DNA of 19,227 nucleotides from JANRKG01 sp033763635 (lineage in GTDB: Bacteria; Cyanobacteriota; Cyanobacteriia; GCF-001939115). The position numbers and the translations under genes are program-made. The notes beneath the pieces are model-generated. The model did no database searches, had not been told where the DNA came from, and worked only from the letters and a program-made list of their open reading frames with translations. The stretch is from NCBI GenBank assembly GCA_033763635.1, contig JANRKG010000163.1, positions 1 through 19,227 on the forward strand, in the 5' to 3' direction. Shown here one piece after another: positions 1 through 8,597 of the stretch; position 1 is the stretch's first letter; the number at the start of each line of letters is the position of its first letter.

Positions 1-16
1 GTGCGATCGGGCTTGC

Positions 17-517
17 TCAAGTGGCTGGGGCGCTGAGTAGGGTGTGGGTGAGTTGAATAGCGGTTTCCGGGCGATCAGCGACCCAAATTTCATCCGGTGA
101 AAGAGATTGGAAAAACCGTTGTCCTTCCTCGCTCCAGTTCAAGAGGATCACAGGCTTCTGGTTTTTGAGTGCCAGCGCCACCTCAGACACGGTTCCGGTT
201 CCCATTCCACAGGCAATGACAACCTGGCTGGAAAGAACATTGAGGTTGTTGCGACCATTGCCCAAATCGGTATAAATGGGAATGTCTACTGCTGTGGAAA
301 CGGCGATCGGGCGATCGGTGGGCAAAATTCCCACCGTGAGTCCCCCGGCATCCCTGGCTCCTCGACAGGCGGCATCCATCACCCCCACGTTACGGCCTCC
401 CGTTAACAGAACCCATCCCGTTTGAGCGATGAGTTGGCCTAGTTCATAGGCCAATTGGGTATCCAGAGAGGTTGCCCCTTCCCCTGGTCCCATCACTCCG
501 ATGATAATTTTGCCCAT
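17..517 (-). CDS. LOG-family / TIGR00725-like Rossmann protein
   Basis: A 166-residue protein of the SLOG/LOG superfamily (TIGR00725-like, related to lysine-decarboxylase-like and cytokinin riboside 5'-monophosphate phosphoribohydrolases). Its substrate is unknown. Seen: an N-terminal strand ending in GVMGPGEG (residues 7-14), a nucleotide-phosphate-binding stretch TGGRNVGVMDAACRGARDAGG (about 39-59), and near residues 104-112 the sequence GMGTGTVSE. This last is the position where LOG proteins carry the PGGxGTxxE signature, so the first half of the motif is degenerate while the GT and Glu are kept. The start is supported by a purine-rich GGTGAAGGG directly upstream of the ATG. It is divergent from the glycosyltransferase gene with only 35 bp between the two starts. 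Family membership is firm; enzymatic activity is uncertain. Confidence 0.8.
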   Translation of the reverse strand: MGKIIIGVMGPGEGATSLDTQLAYELGQLIAQTGWVLLTGGRNVGVMDAACRGARDAGGLTVGILPTDRPIAVSTAVDIPIYTDLGNGRNNLNVLSSQVVIACGMGTGTVSEVALALKNQKPVILLNWSEEGQRFFQSLSPDEIWVADRPETAIQLTHTLLSAPAT

Positions 518-552
518 CCCTTCACCCCTATTGTCCTCCCCCCTCCCATCCT

Positions 553-1503
553 ATGCCCCCGACCCTGCCTGCTGTTTCGGTCATTGTCCCGGTTTATAAC
601 GGGGAAATTGATATTCCCGATCTGGTGAAATGCTTTCTAGCCCAGACCTATCCAGCCGATCGCGTGGAATATTTGATTGTGAACAATGCCAGTAGCGATC
701 GAACGGCAGAACTGCTGGAACAGGCCACTCAGGAAGCAGCGGATCAGGGCATTACGTTAAAGGGATTGCTGGAAGATCAGATCCAGAGTTCCTATGCGGC
801 CCGAAATCGGGGAATTCGGATGGCCCAGGCTCCCATTTTGGCTTTCACCGATGCGGATTGCCGTCCTCGTCCAGATTGGCTTCTGAATCTGGTTCAGCCC
901 TTCGCGAAGCCTGAGGTGGGGTTGGTGGCGGGGGAAATTGTGGCTCTGCCCGGAGAAACGCTGCTGGAACGACACGCCGATCGCGACGAAACATTATCCC
1001 AGAAACATACCCTGGCCCATCCTTTCTGTCCTTACGGGCAAACGGCAAACTTGGCAGTGCGGCGGCAGGCATTTGAGCAGGTCGGATTATTTCGCCCCTA
1101 CCTGACGACTGGGGGTGATGCGGATTTTTGTTGGCGGGTGCTGCGGGAGACAGATTGGCAGATCGAGTTTGCAAAGGAAGCGATCGTCCAGCATCGCCAT
1201 CGGGCCACCTGGAAAGATCTGATGGCTCAGTGGCGGAGATATGGGCGATCGAATCGTTTTCTGCATGACTTACATGGAGTGGATTTGCGGCCTGAGTTCT
1301 CGGTGCGGGACTATGGGTATCGCTGGAGCCGCTGGCTTATCAAAGAAGTTCCTGTCAAAACCTTAAAGCTTGTGGCAGGACGGGGAACCCTGGTGGATTT
1401 AGTGAGTACGCCGATCGGGTTGTTTTGTGCGGGGGCGCGATCGGAGGGGCAGCGTACCGCCCAATTGCCCGATGCGGCCCGTGAGATCGATCGCTTGCCG
1501 TAG
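553..1503 (+). CDS. Family 2 glycosyltransferase
   Basis: A 316-residue soluble GT-A fold glycosyltransferase, expected to move a sugar from a nucleotide sugar to an unknown acceptor in the cytoplasm or at the membrane face. Seen: the N-terminal strand VSVIVPVYN (residues 8-16), a D-A-D metal/nucleotide site at 100-102 followed by CRPRPDW, and a GGDADFCWR segment at about 187-195 typical of the catalytic-base region of GT2 enzymes. The C-terminal part is basic and aromatic, with no convincing transmembrane helix. No good Shine-Dalgarno precedes the ATG (the upstream bases are pyrimidine-rich), but the fold begins at residue 8, so the start cannot lie much further downstream. It stands alone on its strand, with 163 bp before the next gene. 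The product class is sure; the pathway cannot be read from the context. Confidence 0.85.
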   Translation: MPPTLPAVSVIVPVYNGEIDIPDLVKCFLAQTYPADRVEYLIVNNASSDRTAELLEQATQEAADQGITLKGLLEDQIQSSYAARNRGIRMAQAPILAFTDADCRPRPDWLLNLVQPFAKPEVGLVAGEIVALPGETLLERHADRDETLSQKHTLAHPFCPYGQTANLAVRRQAFEQVGLFRPYLTTGGDADFCWRVLRETDWQIEFAKEAIVQHRHRATWKDLMAQWRRYGRSNRFLHDLHGVDLRPEFSVRDYGYRWSRWLIKEVPVKTLKLVAGRGTLVDLVSTPIGLFCAGARSEGQRTAQLPDAAREIDRLP

Positions 1504-1666
1504 GAGAAGAGACAAGAAATTTTGCGTCCCTCCCGATTTAACAGCCATTTCCCAGCATCAAAATGGTTCCTGTCAATTAGGGATAACCGTCATTTTCCGG
1601 TTGTATCATCGGAAAAAATTTTGAATTGATATTCGCTAAATTTAAAAAAACACAGGAAATAGAGCG

Positions 1667-2362
1667 ATGGCAGGACAGCTACTACTGGTCGATGACGAAC
1701 CCGGATTGCGAGATGCGGTGCAAGCTTATCTGGAAGATAGCGGCTTTACGGTCATCACGGCCAGTAATGCAAAGGATGGGTTGGAGTTATTGCAACAACA
1801 TTCCCCAGACTTGCTGATCACCGATGTGATGATGCCCCAGGTGGACGGCTATCAGTTTTTGAAGCAAGTCCGGGAAAATCCTCGCTTCAAGTCTCTGCCC
1901 GTTGTGTTCCTGACTGCACGCGGGATGACCTCCGATCGCATTCAGGGTTACAAAGCCGGAGTAGATGCCTATCTGCCCAAGCCCTTTGACCCCGATGAGT
2001 TAGTGGCGATCGTCGAGAATTTGGTAGGCCGACGGGTAGAGGCAACCCCTGTTGTGGGTGAAGGGGGAGAAGTGCTGGACATGGCAGAAATGGCCCGTCA
2101 GATCGCAGAAATTCGCGCAATGCTCTTTCAAAAAACCCCTGTGGCTAAAACCCCGACCGACGTTCAAATTGACTTCACCCCCCGTGAACAAAGCGTTTTG
2201 GATCTGGTGGCAAAGGGTTTAATGAATAAGGAAATTGCCCGCCAATTAGAGACGAGTGTTCGCAATATTGAAAAGTACGTGAGTCGTTTGTTTAGCAAAA
2301 CTGGCACGAATAGCCGCACAGAGCTAGTCCGGTATGCGCTAGAGCATGGCTTGACTCAATAG
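1667..2362 (+). CDS. rre1: NarL/LuxR-type response regulator, Rre1/Ycf29-like
   Basis: A 231-residue two-component DNA-binding response regulator. Seen: a receiver domain (about 1-120) with acidic pocket DDE at 9-11, phospho-acceptor Asp53 in ITDVMMP, and the conserved Lys105 in LPKPFDP. A linker helix around 137-156 follows, then a LuxR-type helix-turn-helix from about 170 (FTPREQSVLDLVAKGLMNKEIA) to the end. The receiver wording (GYQFLKQVR, FLTARGMTSDRIQGY, AYLPKPFDPDELV) matches my memory of the Ycf29/Rre1 group of cyanobacteria and red-algal plastids, which works with the kinases Hik2/Hik34 in stress responses. The symbol is therefore by recall, not by search. An AGGA at 1654-1657 lies 9 bases before the ATG. 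No kinase gene is adjacent, as is usual for this group. Confidence 0.75.
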   Translation: MAGQLLLVDDEPGLRDAVQAYLEDSGFTVITASNAKDGLELLQQHSPDLLITDVMMPQVDGYQFLKQVRENPRFKSLPVVFLTARGMTSDRIQGYKAGVDAYLPKPFDPDELVAIVENLVGRRVEATPVVGEGGEVLDMAEMARQIAEIRAMLFQKTPVAKTPTDVQIDFTPREQSVLDLVAKGLMNKEIARQLETSVRNIEKYVSRLFSKTGTNSRTELVRYALEHGLTQ

Positions 2363-2429
2363 CATTTGTCCTATCTACCCTGGTATAGAGGGAAACTTTT
2401 TGCAGTTTTAATATGCTAAGAGGCCCAGA

Positions 2430-3047
2430 ATGGAATGTTGGGGGATTGGCATGAAAAAAGCAAAGAAGAAACACAAAAAACTGTCTAGAGAGCAGGATGG
2501 AGCAGGGGGGCTTGGGTCCAACCTGAAGAACGCTGGAACAGTATTGGCAGCGGCCCTGATTGGGGAAATTGTAGAAGCAACGGTGGAACGGTTGTTGCAA
2601 AGAATGGTTCCTTCGGTCTCTTCTTCTAAAGATAAGGACGATCGCAACGTCACCTCCCAGGCGGATGCTTCCCATCAAGATGAGGACCAACCTGCTTCGG
2701 CTGATTCTCCAAATTTAGCTGCCAATCTGGGCCATCTTCCCCGACTCCAAAATCCAATTAAAACAGTCAAGTCGGCGGTTCGTGGGGCAGTTCCCCATGT
2801 GATTGATTCAGTCAAAGCCTCGGCTCAAAGTGCGATCGAACCGCTGATTGAACCCCTGGTCGATCGTCTGGAGACTGTGATGACCCAACCGCGCCTGGAA
2901 GGAGCCGTGGGACAGGCGATCGATGGGATCGCAACACTCTCTAAAACCATAACAGAGCCAGATAGCTCTAAAACTTCATCCCATTCTTCTAAGAAGGGCA
3001 AGAAGAAGGGCAAGAAAAAGGGTAAGTCGTCTCAAGGAGTTGGATGA
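2430..3047 (+). CDS. Unrecognised protein with lysine-rich ends
   Basis: I do not recognise a family for this 205-residue protein. Seen: a highly basic start (MKKAKKKHKK after residue 7), then a short apolar helix-forming segment (NAGTVLAAALIGEIVEATVERLLQR, about 34-58). A polar acidic disordered stretch with many Ser, Asp and Gln follows (about 63-95), then several amphipathic helices around 105-165. The tail is Ser-rich and ends in a run of KKG/KKKG repeats, resembling the C-termini of histone H1-like or DNA/RNA-binding proteins. AAGAGG (2418-2423) sits 6 bases before the ATG at 2430 and supports this start; the in-frame ATG at 2451 is an alternative. No signal peptide is obvious. It follows the Rre1-like gene by 67 bp and converges with the next gene. 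Nucleic-acid or membrane-surface binding through the lysines is inference only. Confidence 0.6.
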   Translation: MECWGIGMKKAKKKHKKLSREQDGAGGLGSNLKNAGTVLAAALIGEIVEATVERLLQRMVPSVSSSKDKDDRNVTSQADASHQDEDQPASADSPNLAANLGHLPRLQNPIKTVKSAVRGAVPHVIDSVKASAQSAIEPLIEPLVDRLETVMTQPRLEGAVGQAIDGIATLSKTITEPDSSKTSSHSSKKGKKKGKKKGKSSQGVG

Positions 3048-3077
3048 GGAAATTGCTCACTTCTTGTGGGTCTGCGA

Positions 3078-4130
3078 TCAACTTTGTGATGTCCCACGAT
3101 CGTCACTTCTGTTGCTTGCAGCAATCCGCCCTTCGTCAAATCCTGCTACCTCTGCCAGGGTGTAGAGGGGCCGCCCCTTCACCTCTTCGTAAATCCGCCC
3201 GATATATTCTCCCAGAATGCCGATGCTCACTAGTTGCACCGCTCCCAGGAAGAAGATAGCACCGACGATCGTGGCATAGCCCACCAGGGGAGAAGCAGGG
3301 GTAAAGAAACGCCAGTAGATGACCAGAATAAGCATGATCAGGCAAAGCAGAGCGGAGAAAAGACCCACGTAGGTTGCCAAGCGCAGGGGTACTTTCGAGA
3401 AGGAAACCAGACCATTGATCGCCAGCGCCAGAGATTTCTGAAAGGTATATTTCACATCCCCAGCAAAGCGAGGATCGCGTTCGAACTTGACAGCGGTTTG
3501 CCGAAACCCAATCCACGATCGCAAGCCACGAATGTAACGGTTGCGTTCTGGCATCGCATTCAGGACATCAACGACTCTGCGATCGAGGAGGCAAAAATCG
3601 CCCGTGTCAGTGGGAATGTCTACATCGGCTAACTGTTTTAGAATGCGATAAAAGACATAGGCCGTAAAACGCTTAAACCAACCCTCCCGTTTGCGCTGGG
3701 TCCGTTGGGCATAGACCACCTGATACCCTTCCCGCCATTTCTGGATCAGTTCGGGAATGAGTTCAGGGGGATCTTGTAGGTCCGCATCCATAATGACCAC
3801 CCCCTGTCCCCGTGCAAAGTTTAGCCCCGCTGTGACGGCAATCTGATGTCCAAAGTTACGGGCCAAGCTGAGGTAACAAATACGCGAATCCTGCTTATGG
3901 AGTTCCCTCAGAAGTTTGAGGGAATGATCGCAGCTCCCATCATTAATCAAAATCAATTCTGCTGGCCCATCCAGGGTTGCCATCATGGCTGTAAGACGAC
4001 GGTATAGTTCGGACAGAGAATCTTCTTCGTTATAGATAGGGATGACGATCGAATATTGGGGTGGCATCGACAAAATACCCGCTTCAGGCTTGGGTGAATG
4101 CTTCGGATATCCATCATGCCGCAAATCCAT
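3078..4130 (-). CDS. Membrane-anchored family 2 glycosyltransferase (DPM1/GtrB type)
   Basis: A 350-residue polyprenyl-phosphate glycosyltransferase-like protein. Seen: GT-A core starting YSIVIPIYNEEDSL (residues 26-39), INDGSCD (62-68), the metal-binding D-A-D at 115-117 within MDADLQDPPELI, and a downstream GDFCLLDRRV region. Two C-terminal transmembrane helices lie at about 251-273 and 284-307, followed by GEYIGRIYEEVKGRP, the usual ending of DPM1/GtrB/ArnC-like enzymes. Such enzymes transfer a hexose to undecaprenyl or dolichyl phosphate on the cytoplasmic membrane; donor and acceptor here are unknown. AAGGA just before the ATG supports the start at 4130. Homology starts only near residue 24, so the ATG at 4067 is an alternative. 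The gene begins 13 bp after the pentapeptide gene and is the last of the gcvH-gcvP run. Confidence 0.85.
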   Translation of the reverse strand: MDLRHDGYPKHSPKPEAGILSMPPQYSIVIPIYNEEDSLSELYRRLTAMMATLDGPAELILINDGSCDHSLKLLRELHKQDSRICYLSLARNFGHQIAVTAGLNFARGQGVVIMDADLQDPPELIPELIQKWREGYQVVYAQRTQRKREGWFKRFTAYVFYRILKQLADVDIPTDTGDFCLLDRRVVDVLNAMPERNRYIRGLRSWIGFRQTAVKFERDPRFAGDVKYTFQKSLALAINGLVSFSKVPLRLATYVGLFSALLCLIMLILVIYWRFFTPASPLVGYATIVGAIFFLGAVQLVSIGILGEYIGRIYEEVKGRPLYTLAEVAGFDEGRIAASNRSDDRGTSQS

Positions 4131-4143
4131 GCTTCCTTAACGG

Positions 4144-5490
4144 CTATCGTCCCAGTAAATTTGGAATTCCCTGACAGCCTCCCGGAACGGTGCTCCGTGT
4201 TTTAGAGCCACCCCAGGCACAGACGTAATAACGCTGATCCTCTGTCATATCCTGAACAGCCGTAAAATCCGCATTCTCTACCACGGCCCCTGTAAAAGCG
4301 CCCGTTTTATAATTTGGTGGATCGGTGCGGTTGCGGGGGCTGGCTTCTGTCGCTTTGCCATAGAAGAAGCGGGTTGCCGTGAGGTCCGCCCCCCGGAACC
4401 GTGCCTCGTAAAGAATGGTACGACTTAAGTTTGCTTTGACCAGATCGCAACCACTCAGATCTGCCCGGATCAGATTGGCCTCGCTCAGGTCCGTCCAGCG
4501 CAAATCTGTCCCCGCCAGATCTGCCCCTGCTAGCATGACCCCCAGATCAATTACCCGAATGCCCTGCACCCGATCTTCCTCATAGCCTCCCGCCCCATCC
4601 AGAATGGCTCTACCCAACCGCCGATCGCGCCGTAGCGGAGTCAACAGTTTAGCCCGTGATAAGAACCGAATAATTTTTGCTTTTCCTTCCGCATTCACAC
4701 TGCTGAGAATCGCCGCCGTTCGTCCCTCAGCGATCGATCGCTCCTGGGGCCAATCTTCCAGCAAGCCTTCCTCATCCAGCACCAGATCAGAAACGCCCTG
4801 GAAGTAGGTGTCGATCGTCTGCTGTTGAGTAATGGTGTTTTGCTGAATCGTAAGGTCTTTGGAGATCACATATTGTCTCCAGGCAATATACACTGCCAGA
4901 ATTGCGATAAAAATCTGACCCAGCGCCCCAAAGACCTCCCCTAACGCCCCGACCGCATCCCAATTGAAGGTAAGGTTGGCCCAATCCACAATCCGGCGGT
5001 TGAGACCGCTGACCTGCATGAACCCAAGCAACGCAACCACCAGGCCAATACTGCCAATCACCGCTGCCTGATCGTCATCCGAGATGATTTCAACCAGAGC
5101 CGATCGCAGCAAAGGCCAGACCAACCGCAGGGAAGCCAGAAGCGCGACGGTAGCCCCTGCAATCTGAAGCCATGCACTCCCATTGATCAGTCCTACGACC
5201 GTCACTCCGACCGAGACCAGGGTAATTAAGACAGGACTGGTTGCCAGGAACAGGGGCTTATCCTGGGGGGGAATGTAGCGTCGAGAAGAAGGGGCTTGAG
5301 GGTCCAGCGGCGAAACCGCCAGCGTTGCGGAGTGGGTCACTGGACTGTTGCTGTTTTCCCCAGAAGAGGGCCGTGTCTCTGCCGAGATGGGCGGTACGAT
5401 CGCCCCATTCGGAGGCGCGATGTTCCCATCGGGTGGATTCTCAATTTCCAAGCGGGAGTTAGGACGGGACGGATCGGGATTGAAGGTCAT
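4144..5490 (-). CDS. Membrane protein with pentapeptide repeats
   Basis: A 448-residue protein of unknown function. Seen: a proline/serine-rich, probably disordered N-terminus (1-77). Four hydrophobic helices follow at about 85-104, 106-127, 141-160 and 182-204, arranged as two hairpins. A glutamine-rich probable coiled coil (about 206-230) and a cytosolic helical region come next, then a short pentapeptide block at about 315-372 (repeats of the A[D/N]LxxxDL kind: GADLAGTDL, EANLIRAD, CDLVKANL, RGADL). The tail contains FTGAVVENADFT and two Cys (residues 414 and 429). Pentapeptide blocks form a right-handed quadrilateral beta-helix used for protein contacts. The ATG overlaps the gcvP stop codon by 4 bases (ATGA), so translation is probably coupled. 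No enzymatic motif is visible. The topology and repeat call are firm; the role is unknown. Confidence 0.8.
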   Translation of the reverse strand: MTFNPDPSRPNSRLEIENPPDGNIAPPNGAIVPPISAETRPSSGENSNSPVTHSATLAVSPLDPQAPSSRRYIPPQDKPLFLATSPVLITLVSVGVTVVGLINGSAWLQIAGATVALLASLRLVWPLLRSALVEIISDDDQAAVIGSIGLVVALLGFMQVSGLNRRIVDWANLTFNWDAVGALGEVFGALGQIFIAILAVYIAWRQYVISKDLTIQQNTITQQQTIDTYFQGVSDLVLDEEGLLEDWPQERSIAEGRTAAILSSVNAEGKAKIIRFLSRAKLLTPLRRDRRLGRAILDGAGGYEEDRVQGIRVIDLGVMLAGADLAGTDLRWTDLSEANLIRADLSGCDLVKANLSRTILYEARFRGADLTATRFFYGKATEASPRNRTDPPNYKTGAFTGAVVENADFTAVQDMTEDQRYYVCAWGGSKTRSTVPGGCQGIPNLLGR

Positions 5491-8400
5491 GTGTAAGCGT
5501 CCATTGGCAGACAGGAGCAGACCAGATTGCGATCTCCATAGGCGTTATCAATCCGCCCCACAGCAGGCCAGAACTTATTCTCACGGGTCCAGAGGGTTGG
5601 GTAAGCAGCCTGGGTGCGGGAGTAGGGATGGTTCCATTCATCCGCCATCAGGTCTGCGGGGGTATGGGGGGCACGTTTCAGTAAATTGTCTTGTGGATCA
5701 ACTTGACCCGATTCGATCGCGCGAATTTCTTCCCGAATGGCAATCAGGGCATCGCAGAATCGATCCAGTTCTTGCTTCGACTCACTTTCCGTCGGTTCCA
5801 CCATAATCGTTCCTGGGACAGGCCAGGACACGGTAGGGGGATGGAAGCCATAGTCAATTAAGCGCTTGGCGATATCATCCACTTCAATCCCTGCGGTCTT
5901 CTTAAACTGGCGCAGATCGAGAATACACTCGTGGGCCACCCAACCATTCTGCCCCTTGTAGAGAACCGAATAGTGCCCCTCTAAGCGCTTCGCAATGTAA
6001 TTGGCGTTCAAAATTGCGACTTCTGTGGCGCGTGTCAGCCCATCTGGCCCCATCAAAGCAATGTACATCCAGGAGATTGGGAGAATACTACCACTGCCCC
6101 AGGGGGCCGCTGAAACGGCTCCTACAGCCTTTTCTCCGCCCACTTTGACCAGGGAGTGCCCCGGCAGGAATGGTACGAGATGGGATTGAACCCCGATCGG
6201 ACCCATTCCGGGACCGCCGCCACCGTGAGGAATACAGAAGGTTTTGTGCAGGTTCAAGTGACATACATCAGCCCCAATGTCTCCCGGACGACACAGCCCT
6301 ACCTGGGCGTTCATGTTGGCCCCGTCCATGTAGACCTGACCGCCGTATTGGTGGACGATCGCACAAATTTCCTGAATCGCCTCTTCAAAAACCCCATGAG
6401 TTGAGGGATAGGTCACCATCAGAGCCGACAGATTGTGTTGGTGAGCCTCTGCCTTGGCCTTGAGGTCTGACACATCAATGTTGCCCTGGTCATCACAAGC
6501 GACGGGGATAACCTGCATTCCTGCCATCACTGCACTGGCAGGATTAGTCCCGTGAGCAGACTGGGGAATCAGGCACACCGTCCGGTGGCTTTCCCCACGA
6601 CTTTCATGGTACTGACGAATTACCAGCAACCCCGCATACTCCCCCTGAGAACCTGCATTCGGTTGTAGGGAGATTCCGGCAAACCCAGTGATTTCAGACA
6701 GCCAGGTTTCCAGGTTTTTAAATAGGATTTGGTAGCCCCTGGTTTGCTCCAATGGTGCGAAGGGGTGAATCTGACCAAACTCAGGCCAGGTAATGGGGAT
6801 CATCTCAGAAGTTGCGTTTAACTTCATGGTGCAGGAGCCAAGGGGGATCATGGCTGTCGTCAGGGACAGATCCTTAGCTTGCAGCCGATGGATGTACCGC
6901 AGTAACTCCGTTTCCGAGTGATAGGTATTGAAAACAGGGTGGGTGAGGAATGGGGAAGTGCGCTTGAGAGCATCGGGAACGGGAGAGGTCGCTTGTAGGG
7001 ATTCCAGTTTGAAGGTCAGGGAACCCTCCGCAAAGACCTCCAGCAGGTTCACTAAATCTTGCTCAGAGGTGGTTTCATCCAGGGAGAGGCCGATCGCCCC
7101 CTCGCCTATTTGCCGCAAATTAATTCCCCGCGCCACAGCCCGACTCAAAATTTCAGTGGCATTACCTTTAGGGAGAGAAACAGTCAGGGTATCGAAGAAG
7201 GCATCCGGTCCTACCGAGTAGCCCAATTGCTTTAAACCTGCTGCCAAAAGGGTCGTCTGATGATGCACCCGCGCCCCGATCTGGGTCAACCCCTGGGGAC
7301 CATGATACACCGCGTACATGCTGGCAATCACCGCTAGAAGAACTTGGGCCGTACAGATATTGCTGGTGGCTTTGTCTCGCCGGATATGTTGTTCACGGGT
7401 TTGCAGGGCCAATCTCAAAGCCACATGCCCATGCACATCTTTGGAAACGCCCACCAGTCGGCCCGGAAGTTGGCGCTTGTAAGTTTCACGGGTGGCAAAA
7501 TACGCTGCATGGGGTCCCCCGTAGCCTAAAGGTACTCCAAACCGTTGAGTGGTCCCAACGGCGATATCCGCCCCAAATTCTCCCGGAGGCTTTAGAAGGG
7601 TCAGGCTCAGGAGATCCGCTGCTACCGTCACCAGTGCCCCCGCTGCATGGGCACGATTGATAAAGTCTTGATAATCAAAAATCACCCCGTCACCCGTCGG
7701 GTACTGGAGCAGCACCCCAAATACCGATTCCTCAAACTGGAAGGTTCGATGATCCCCGACGATGACGTTAATGCCCAGAGGAATGGCACGGGTGCGGATG
7801 ACCTCAATAGTTTGAGGCAGACAGGCTTCAGACACCCAAAATGTTTTGCTGTGGGTCTTCGTCAACCCGTAACTCATGGTCATGGCTTCCGCCGCCGCTG
7901 TCCCCTCATCCAACAGGGAAGCGTTGGCAATCTCCAGCCCTGTCAGGTCCATTACCATCGTCTGGAAGTTCAGCAGAGCTTCCAAACGCCCCTGAGCAAT
8001 TTCAGGCTGGTAGGGCGTGTATTGGGTGTACCACCCCGGATTTTCCAGAATATTACGCTGAATAACCGCAGGGGTGAAGCAATTGTAATACCCCAAACCT
8101 ATGAACGATCGCAACACCTGATTTTTAGAGGCGATCGTCTTCAAATCCTGAAGCAATTCAGCTTCGCCCCGTCCTGCCTCCAACTTCAGAGGCTGCTTCA
8201 TGCGAATTGCAGGAGGCACCGTTTGATCAATCAGGGTCTCCAAACTCTCAACGTTCAGCGCTGCCAGCATTTGCTGAATCTCTACCGTCTGAGGACCGAT
8301 GTGTCGGCTCACAAAGGGGGCTAATCCCGCCAGGGCATCGTTATCAGATTTGGAGGCTGGTGGGAGGAAACCCTGGTCGCAGCCAGGATGGCTTCCTTTC

Positions 8401-8501
8401 GAAGCACCTGTGATCGCTCCATTGGAAGCACTAGAACTAGAAGCACTAGAGCCAGAAATGTCTAATGAACTGAAGGTGGAGTAGGCAGGAGACTCTGACA
8501 T
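5487..8501 (-). CDS. gcvP: Glycine dehydrogenase (decarboxylating), P protein
   Basis: The pyridoxal-phosphate P protein of the glycine cleavage system. It decarboxylates glycine and loads the aminomethyl group on lipoyl-GcvH, the key step of photorespiratory glycine turnover in cyanobacteria. It is one long chain (1004 residues from this start) with both halves of the homodimer-like fold. The N-terminal domain carries FVSRHIGP (about 63-70), GLGYYNCFTP and GRLEALLNFQTM. The C-terminal domain has IPLGSCTMKLNA, NAGSQGEYAGL, SAHGTNPASA and the PLP lysine Lys753 in NLHKTFCIPHGGGGPG. Homology begins only near residue 58, preceded by a Ser-rich leader that contains a 15-bp tandem duplication. The start is uncertain: upstream in-frame TTG (8570) and ATG (8546) also lack clear Shine-Dalgarno sites. 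It follows gcvH and overlaps the next gene by 4 bp. Confidence 0.96.
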   Translation of the reverse strand: MSESPAYSTFSSLDISGSSASSSSASNGAITGASKGSHPGCDQGFLPPASKSDNDALAGLAPFVSRHIGPQTVEIQQMLAALNVESLETLIDQTVPPAIRMKQPLKLEAGRGEAELLQDLKTIASKNQVLRSFIGLGYYNCFTPAVIQRNILENPGWYTQYTPYQPEIAQGRLEALLNFQTMVMDLTGLEIANASLLDEGTAAAEAMTMSYGLTKTHSKTFWVSEACLPQTIEVIRTRAIPLGINVIVGDHRTFQFEESVFGVLLQYPTGDGVIFDYQDFINRAHAAGALVTVAADLLSLTLLKPPGEFGADIAVGTTQRFGVPLGYGGPHAAYFATRETYKRQLPGRLVGVSKDVHGHVALRLALQTREQHIRRDKATSNICTAQVLLAVIASMYAVYHGPQGLTQIGARVHHQTTLLAAGLKQLGYSVGPDAFFDTLTVSLPKGNATEILSRAVARGINLRQIGEGAIGLSLDETTSEQDLVNLLEVFAEGSLTFKLESLQATSPVPDALKRTSPFLTHPVFNTYHSETELLRYIHRLQAKDLSLTTAMIPLGSCTMKLNATSEMIPITWPEFGQIHPFAPLEQTRGYQILFKNLETWLSEITGFAGISLQPNAGSQGEYAGLLVIRQYHESRGESHRTVCLIPQSAHGTNPASAVMAGMQVIPVACDDQGNIDVSDLKAKAEAHQHNLSALMVTYPSTHGVFEEAIQEICAIVHQYGGQVYMDGANMNAQVGLCRPGDIGADVCHLNLHKTFCIPHGGGGPGMGPIGVQSHLVPFLPGHSLVKVGGEKAVGAVSAAPWGSGSILPISWMYIALMGPDGLTRATEVAILNANYIAKRLEGHYSVLYKGQNGWVAHECILDLRQFKKTAGIEVDDIAKRLIDYGFHPPTVSWPVPGTIMVEPTESESKQELDRFCDALIAIREEIRAIESGQVDPQDNLLKRAPHTPADLMADEWNHPYSRTQAAYPTLWTRENKFWPAVGRIDNAYGDRNLVCSCLPMDAYT
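8425..8454. repeat. 15-bp imperfect tandem duplication in the gcvP leader
   Basis: Two copies, GAAGCACTAGAACTA and GAAGCACTAGAGCCA, sit head to tail. On the minus strand they encode part of the Ser/Ala run in the non-conserved N-terminal leader of GcvP. Confidence 0.8.
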
Positions 8502-8575
8502 AGAAGACAAGAAGATAGGCGGAGGTTTCTGACTATTTTGCAACATTTGGCAACAAAACGTCAGAAGCAAACCAA

Positions 8576-8589
8576 TTCTTTATAAAGAA
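8576..8589. repeat. 14-bp palindrome between gcvH and gcvP
   Basis: TTCTTTATAAAGAA is a perfect palindrome just after the gcvH stop codon, in the gap before gcvP. It could be a regulator site or part of an mRNA-processing signal. AT-rich palindromes of this size can also arise by chance. Confidence 0.5.
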
Positions 8590-8597
8590 AAGATTAA

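Noticed and set aside
7647..8324. 225-codon plus-strand frame antisense to gcvP
   Set aside because: It lies entirely within a strongly conserved gene on the other strand. Long antisense frames are common in this codon usage, and no domain is visible.
8502..8570. gcvP start at the in-frame TTG (8570) or ATG (8546)
   Set aside because: Neither has a convincing ribosome binding site, and the added residues are low-quality. The start at 8501 is preferred, though not proved.
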